This document shows positions 60,740 to 64,000 of a DNA stretch of 64,000 bases, one piece after another (the first letter of the stretch is position 1; every line of letters begins with the position of its first letter). The stretch comes from DASRBN01 sp035294305 (GTDB lineage Bacteria; Chloroflexota; Ktedonobacteria; Ktedonobacterales; Ktedonobacteraceae). The stretch spans positions 62,001-126,000 of the forward strand of contig DATGLD010000025.1 in assembly GCA_035294305.1 (NCBI GenBank). Direction: 5' to 3'. The translations under genes and the position numbers were made by a program. Under the pieces are notes generated by a model, which was not told where the DNA came from, did not search any database, and was given only the letters and a program-made list of their open reading frames with translations.

Positions 60740-63616
60740 CTACATTTTTTCCGGGGCAAAAATCTGGTGTACCTGGTGAACGCGCAAGTAAATCAGCTTT
60801 TCCCGGTCAGGAAACTCCATAACGTGTAAGCGCCGGTAATCGACGTGTTCGAGTGCTTGCATAAATGTGGCGGAGGCAATTTCTGCTCCTGGTGCGATAA
60901 ACAGGTAATACTCATCTTCGCCTAAAACTTCGTCAGGATAGCCGAGCAATATCGCTTTCTGATATAAAGCGTCTACAGCCTCTAAGGGTTGCATGCGTGA
61001 AAGCAATAGCCGTTCAAGCACGTCACCATGGGTGAAAATTTCTTCCAACTCCGGCAAATGCTCATGCTGGGCGCCTATCCAGGTGATGAGTGCGTGCAGC
61101 CCCTGCCGTTCCCTGTCCTTTATCGTGAGAGCGCGTTGACTCCCACGGGCCCGAGCCACCAGCGTATTCTTGAGGGCTGTTTGCAGCTCGATGAATTCTC
61201 CTCGCGCGAGCAAAGGCTCGGGAAGGTACCTTGCTTTGAGGGCCGTGTATTCCTGCAAGATGGAAAGCACATCCGATAGATGTGGCGGCATAACAGGCGA
61301 CACCAGCAGTTGTGCTACGAGCAACAGACTGACCACCTGGAAGCGCGATTCTCTATCTTTGCTCGCTATCCAACGCTGTTTTTGCCATATATCCTCTAAA
61401 AGTTCTCCTGGACGCTCGGTGCCCAGCTGGCGCAGGAGCATCTCCGCCAGCATGTCTACAACCGGGTTGGAGCGCAACGCTTGATACGACTTCAGGAATG
61501 CTTCTTCTATATGCGACCGGTCAATCAACTCTGTCGAGCCAGAGAGATCCCTGGCGGTCTGCACCCCACTACTGGCGCATTCAACGCGCAAGCGCATCTC
61601 AGCCAGCCGTTGCTGGAAACGCGCCCGCTCCTCAGCTCTCCGGCCTGCCTGGGCAAACGCCAGCACTCGCTCTTCATAGGGGCTGCAGGCCTTATTCGGG
61701 CTATAAAGATTAGCCTTTTCTAGCAGAGCAAGCGCCACACGTGCCGCGATAGAGTCGCCTACCGAGGTCAGATGCCCGGCAATCACAGCGCCCAGCCGTC
61801 CCTCAACAGCGCGAAGGTAGCGGCGCATGGAGCGGTCACGCATGCTCAGGTACAGGCACTCGCCGGCGAGTACGAGCAAGATGAGGACGGGGCGTACCAT
61901 CCATACAAGCAGGCTCACAAAAGAAGGCAGCAATATATTCAGCAGGGTTGGCAACAGCCCTTGCCAGTTGATGCCAAAGAGCAGCACCGCGCCGATCACG
62001 AGGGCTATCAACCAGGAAATGACGGTTGAACGAAACACCTTGCCGAAGAAAGGCACATGCCAGATCTGAAATTTTGCCGCAATCTCTGTCGATGCTTGCT
62101 TTACTGCTCGCTCAAATTGTTGCCGGTAATTCTCTGTCCTGATCTGCCGCTGCGCTTCAGCAGCGATAGTTTGTTGCGCATAGGTGTTGAACGCGGCCAA
62201 CTGGCACAGGGCGCGTGGCACGGCGCCTTCGGCATGCTGAAAGTGCAAGCCCAGGAATCGCTGTAGTTTCTGATAAAGCAAAAACAGGCGATAATGCGTT
62301 TCAAACGCGCCCCGGTCATCCCCGCCAGCATCTCCGGCCCCGGCGAAACGCTCCATGAACCAGCGCAGTTGTTCGAGAACCGCGCCCGGCCCTTGCTCGA
62401 GCGCGCGTTGCAGCGTTGGCGCGTTTTTTCTGCTGTAGCATACTCCCACCCTGTTATTGAGTTCCGCGAGCTTCTCCTGAACATCAAGTAACTTGCCACG
62501 AGAAAGTGTAGTCGAACGTGCATAATTGCTCAGATAGGCAATGCCGTGCAGTTCGTCGATGTCCCCGCTAAACACATCCGGCACAATCTCGCGTAAGTCG
62601 CGACGCCATGTATCCAGCCATTTATGAATATTCGGCACGAGACTTGCTCGATCCTGCTCGACTGTCGTTGAGTCGAACAGGGTTTTTAAGATGCTGCCGA
62701 TCACGCTGTAGTCGAGCCAGCGGGCAGACCAGCGAGCCGAATATTCGAACGCTGCAAGACCAATCAGATAAGTAGGCCAGGGCAGTGTCAGCGCGGCTTC
62801 TACGAAACGCGGGTGCATCTCGATAGGATCATCGATCCGTCTCCACAGGATAGCGGGCCAGCGCAGGATAAGCGCGTACAGCAAGAGTTGCGCCTGGAAA
62901 AGCTGCGCGCTTTCGCTGAATGCCGCATCCTGGTCGGAATACTTTTGCAGCAAGATCACCGTATCGATAGCGCTATCTGGCACCCGCCCCAGGGTCTGGA
63001 ATAAAACATCCTGGTACGATGCGCTCACGTTCAAGCAGAGAACGACCGTATGGATGCGCGCATCGCGATGGTGACGGCTCCTGCCATGCTCCTGCTCGCA
63101 CCAGGCCTTGAGCCACGAAGCATAGGTAGCGGCGCGGCGCAGCGAGGCCGCTTCGCGCATGTCGGCCAGCAAGAAAACGCGCACGGTTGATTGACGCACA
63201 TCCTCCATAGCCGCCACCGATGCCGGTACTCCGGGTACATTCAAGCGCGCGTTGCGCACGCGGTCGATACATTCACTGCCTAAAAAGGTGGTCAGGTCTT
63301 GCGAGTCGCGCATGGGCTGTTCCTGGCCGTCAGGTAATGTAACCACAAACCGCGTATCCGGCCCTGCTGGGAGATCGCCGGGTAGCGCATCCAGGCGCAA
63401 GAGGGCCACGCAGTCACGCAGGTGAGACCATTGTGTTACGTTGTGCGCGCGCATCTCGGCGGTCAGATCGTCCAACTCGGTATTCAATTGAGTAAGTAGC
63501 AGGGCAGAGTCGTCGCTGTCATGACGCACATCCAGCACAACAGCGGCTTCTGAGAGCGGCAAAGACGCAAGAAAGGCATACTCTTTCTCCGCTGGCGAAT
63601 CGCTAATTTGTGTCAT
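60740..63616 (-). CDS. Large membrane protein of unknown family
   Basis: 958 residues. An N-terminal domain (~1-110) is shared with the small downstream gene. Residues ~145-420 hold a strand-helix pattern (T-V-R-V-F-L-L-A-D-M-R, I-H-T-V-V-L-C-L-N-V-S, T-V-I-L-L-Q-K-Y-S), faintly recalling proteins found with Tubulin_2-type loci; this is speculative. Three hydrophobic helices (~530-600, V-I-S-W-L-I-A-L-V-I-G-A-V-L-L-F) follow, then a ~350-residue helical C-terminus. No catalytic motif. It overlaps the preceding gene by 14 nt, implying coupled translation, and the small paralogous-domain gene follows. Confidence 0.7.
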   Translation of the reverse strand: MTQISDSPAEKEYAFLASLPLSEAAVVLDVRHDSDDSALLLTQLNTELDDLTAEMRAHNVTQWSHLRDCVALLRLDALPGDLPAGPDTRFVVTLPDGQEQPMRDSQDLTTFLGSECIDRVRNARLNVPGVPASVAAMEDVRQSTVRVFLLADMREAASLRRAATYASWLKAWCEQEHGRSRHHRDARIHTVVLCLNVSASYQDVLFQTLGRVPDSAIDTVILLQKYSDQDAAFSESAQLFQAQLLLYALILRWPAILWRRIDDPIEMHPRFVEAALTLPWPTYLIGLAAFEYSARWSARWLDYSVIGSILKTLFDSTTVEQDRASLVPNIHKWLDTWRRDLREIVPDVFSGDIDELHGIAYLSNYARSTTLSRGKLLDVQEKLAELNNRVGVCYSRKNAPTLQRALEQGPGAVLEQLRWFMERFAGAGDAGGDDRGAFETHYRLFLLYQKLQRFLGLHFQHAEGAVPRALCQLAAFNTYAQQTIAAEAQRQIRTENYRQQFERAVKQASTEIAAKFQIWHVPFFGKVFRSTVISWLIALVIGAVLLFGINWQGLLPTLLNILLPSFVSLLVWMVRPVLILLVLAGECLYLSMRDRSMRRYLRAVEGRLGAVIAGHLTSVGDSIAARVALALLEKANLYSPNKACSPYEERVLAFAQAGRRAEERARFQQRLAEMRLRVECASSGVQTARDLSGSTELIDRSHIEEAFLKSYQALRSNPVVDMLAEMLLRQLGTERPGELLEDIWQKQRWIASKDRESRFQVVSLLLVAQLLVSPVMPPHLSDVLSILQEYTALKARYLPEPLLARGEFIELQTALKNTLVARARGSQRALTIKDRERQGLHALITWIGAQHEHLPELEEIFTHGDVLERLLLSRMQPLEAVDALYQKAILLGYPDEVLGEDEYYLFIAPGAEIASATFMQALEHVDYRRLHVMEFPDREKLIYLRVHQVHQIFAPEKM

Positions 63617-64000
63617 CTGAACTCTTTTCCTCTACAGGCTCCAGACCTCCGGTTACTTCCTTGCTCGCACCATTTTGATGATCGCTCGTGTCTAGGGGCG
63701 CCAGCGGCGCACCTGGCTTATGCCCGTTGGCACCCGGCTTGTCCGATTCTTCCGGCAGTTTGCTCTCGAAAAGCGGTCGCAATTCCGGCAGCTTTTCGAG
63801 AGCAAACTCGTAGTCTTTCTTGTTGCTCACGGTGAAGAGGCGACGAATGACGCCCGTTTGCAAAACTCGCCATTCCGCGTCCTTCCCGCTGAAGACAGGA
63901 ACGCCCACGCGCCGGTTCAGGCTATTGATACTACCTATCGGACTGCCGCTGTCCAGTTCCTCGCGCTGTTCTTCCCAGAGAACGCGGCGTTTGAGAAACG
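63603..64000 (-). CDS. Hypothetical protein, cut by right window edge
   Basis: Only the C-terminal ~132 residues are visible; the frame is open to 64000. The visible part starts F-L-K-R-R-V-L-W-E-E-Q-R-E and has V-L-Q-T-G-V-I-R-R-L-F-T-V and F-A-L-E-K-L-P-E-L-R, ending in a low-complexity Gly/Asp/Glu/Ser tail. No family can be told from this tail. It overlaps the 958-residue gene by 14 nt, so it is the first visible gene of the right-edge operon. Confidence 0.7.
   Translation of the reverse strand, partial: FLKRRVLWEEQREELDSGSPIGSINSLNRRVGVPVFSGKDAEWRVLQTGVIRRLFTVSNKKDYEFALEKLPELRPLFESKLPEESDKPGANGHKPGAPLAPLDTSDHQNGASKEVTGGLEPVEEKSSDDTN

Noticed and set aside
1..64000. tRNA or rRNA genes
   Set aside because: No cloverleaf with a TTCGA-type T-arm or rRNA signature was seen on either strand.

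Overview
The window reads as one chromosomal segment of a Chloroflexota bacterium of the Ktedonobacteria type. This is inferred from gene content, not from a marker search. Pointers are secreted beta-propeller proteins with W-A-V-G or PQQ-like repeats, an HTH/NB-ARC/TPR regulator of the kind these genomes carry in many copies, kinase and WD40 proteins, T-box leaders on tRNA synthetase genes, an HrcA/CIRCE heat-shock locus, and a single-chain MurF-Alr fusion. I see no tRNA, rRNA, CRISPR array, prophage or intact insertion sequence.

Left part (1-13.6 kb): a secreted propeller protein cut by the window edge, a SHOCT-tailed coiled-coil protein, a PQQ-like lipoprotein, a GH18-like membrane-anchored protein, a PAS-GAF-PAS histidine kinase, a cytochrome P450 with a downstream TetR gene, a 778-residue dinucleotide-binding protein with a C-terminal FHA domain, a stand-alone receiver and a small basic protein. 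Two palindromic intergenic elements (5.1 kb and 9.7 kb) look like miniature mobile repeats.

Middle-left (14-30 kb): E2 and E3 of a 2-oxoacid dehydrogenase, where E3 has lost its NAD-site glycines. Next come an ArsR-DUF2087 regulator beside a decayed MFS gene, then a sulfur-related block: rhodanese, LysR regulator, a ChrB N-terminal domain protein and an SsuABC-like transporter behind a near-consensus promoter flanked by two identical palindromic operators. After these are a molbindin, an RHH/PIN toxin-antitoxin pair, a YegS-type lipid kinase and the MurF-Alr fusion.

Middle-right (30-49 kb): a broken secreted-protein gene, a small secreted protein, Cfa, DprA, a class A penicillin-binding protein, then hrcA-dnaK-dnaJ without grpE. 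An EEP-family nuclease gene converges on dnaJ. leuS and glyS each sit behind a T-box leader.

Right part (49-64 kb): two secreted proteins, a decayed HTH/NB-ARC/TPR gene, and a leuC-leuD-pdhA-pdhB operon that supplies the E1 subunits missing from the 14 kb locus. The right edge holds a leftward module of unfamiliar genes: a tail-rich partial gene, a 958-residue membrane protein, a small protein repeating its N-terminal domain, a HEAT fragment, and a degenerate kinase fused to WD40 repeats across a frameshift. This module is the best candidate for an undescribed system.

Several genes are broken (MFS, secreted protein, NB-ARC, kinase-WD40, HEAT). At least one break is at a G9 homopolymer, so some lesions may be assembly errors. 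A recurring feature is long perfect inverted repeats at gene ends that overlap the last codons. The best case gives the convergent DnaJ and EEP-nuclease genes the same four C-terminal residues.
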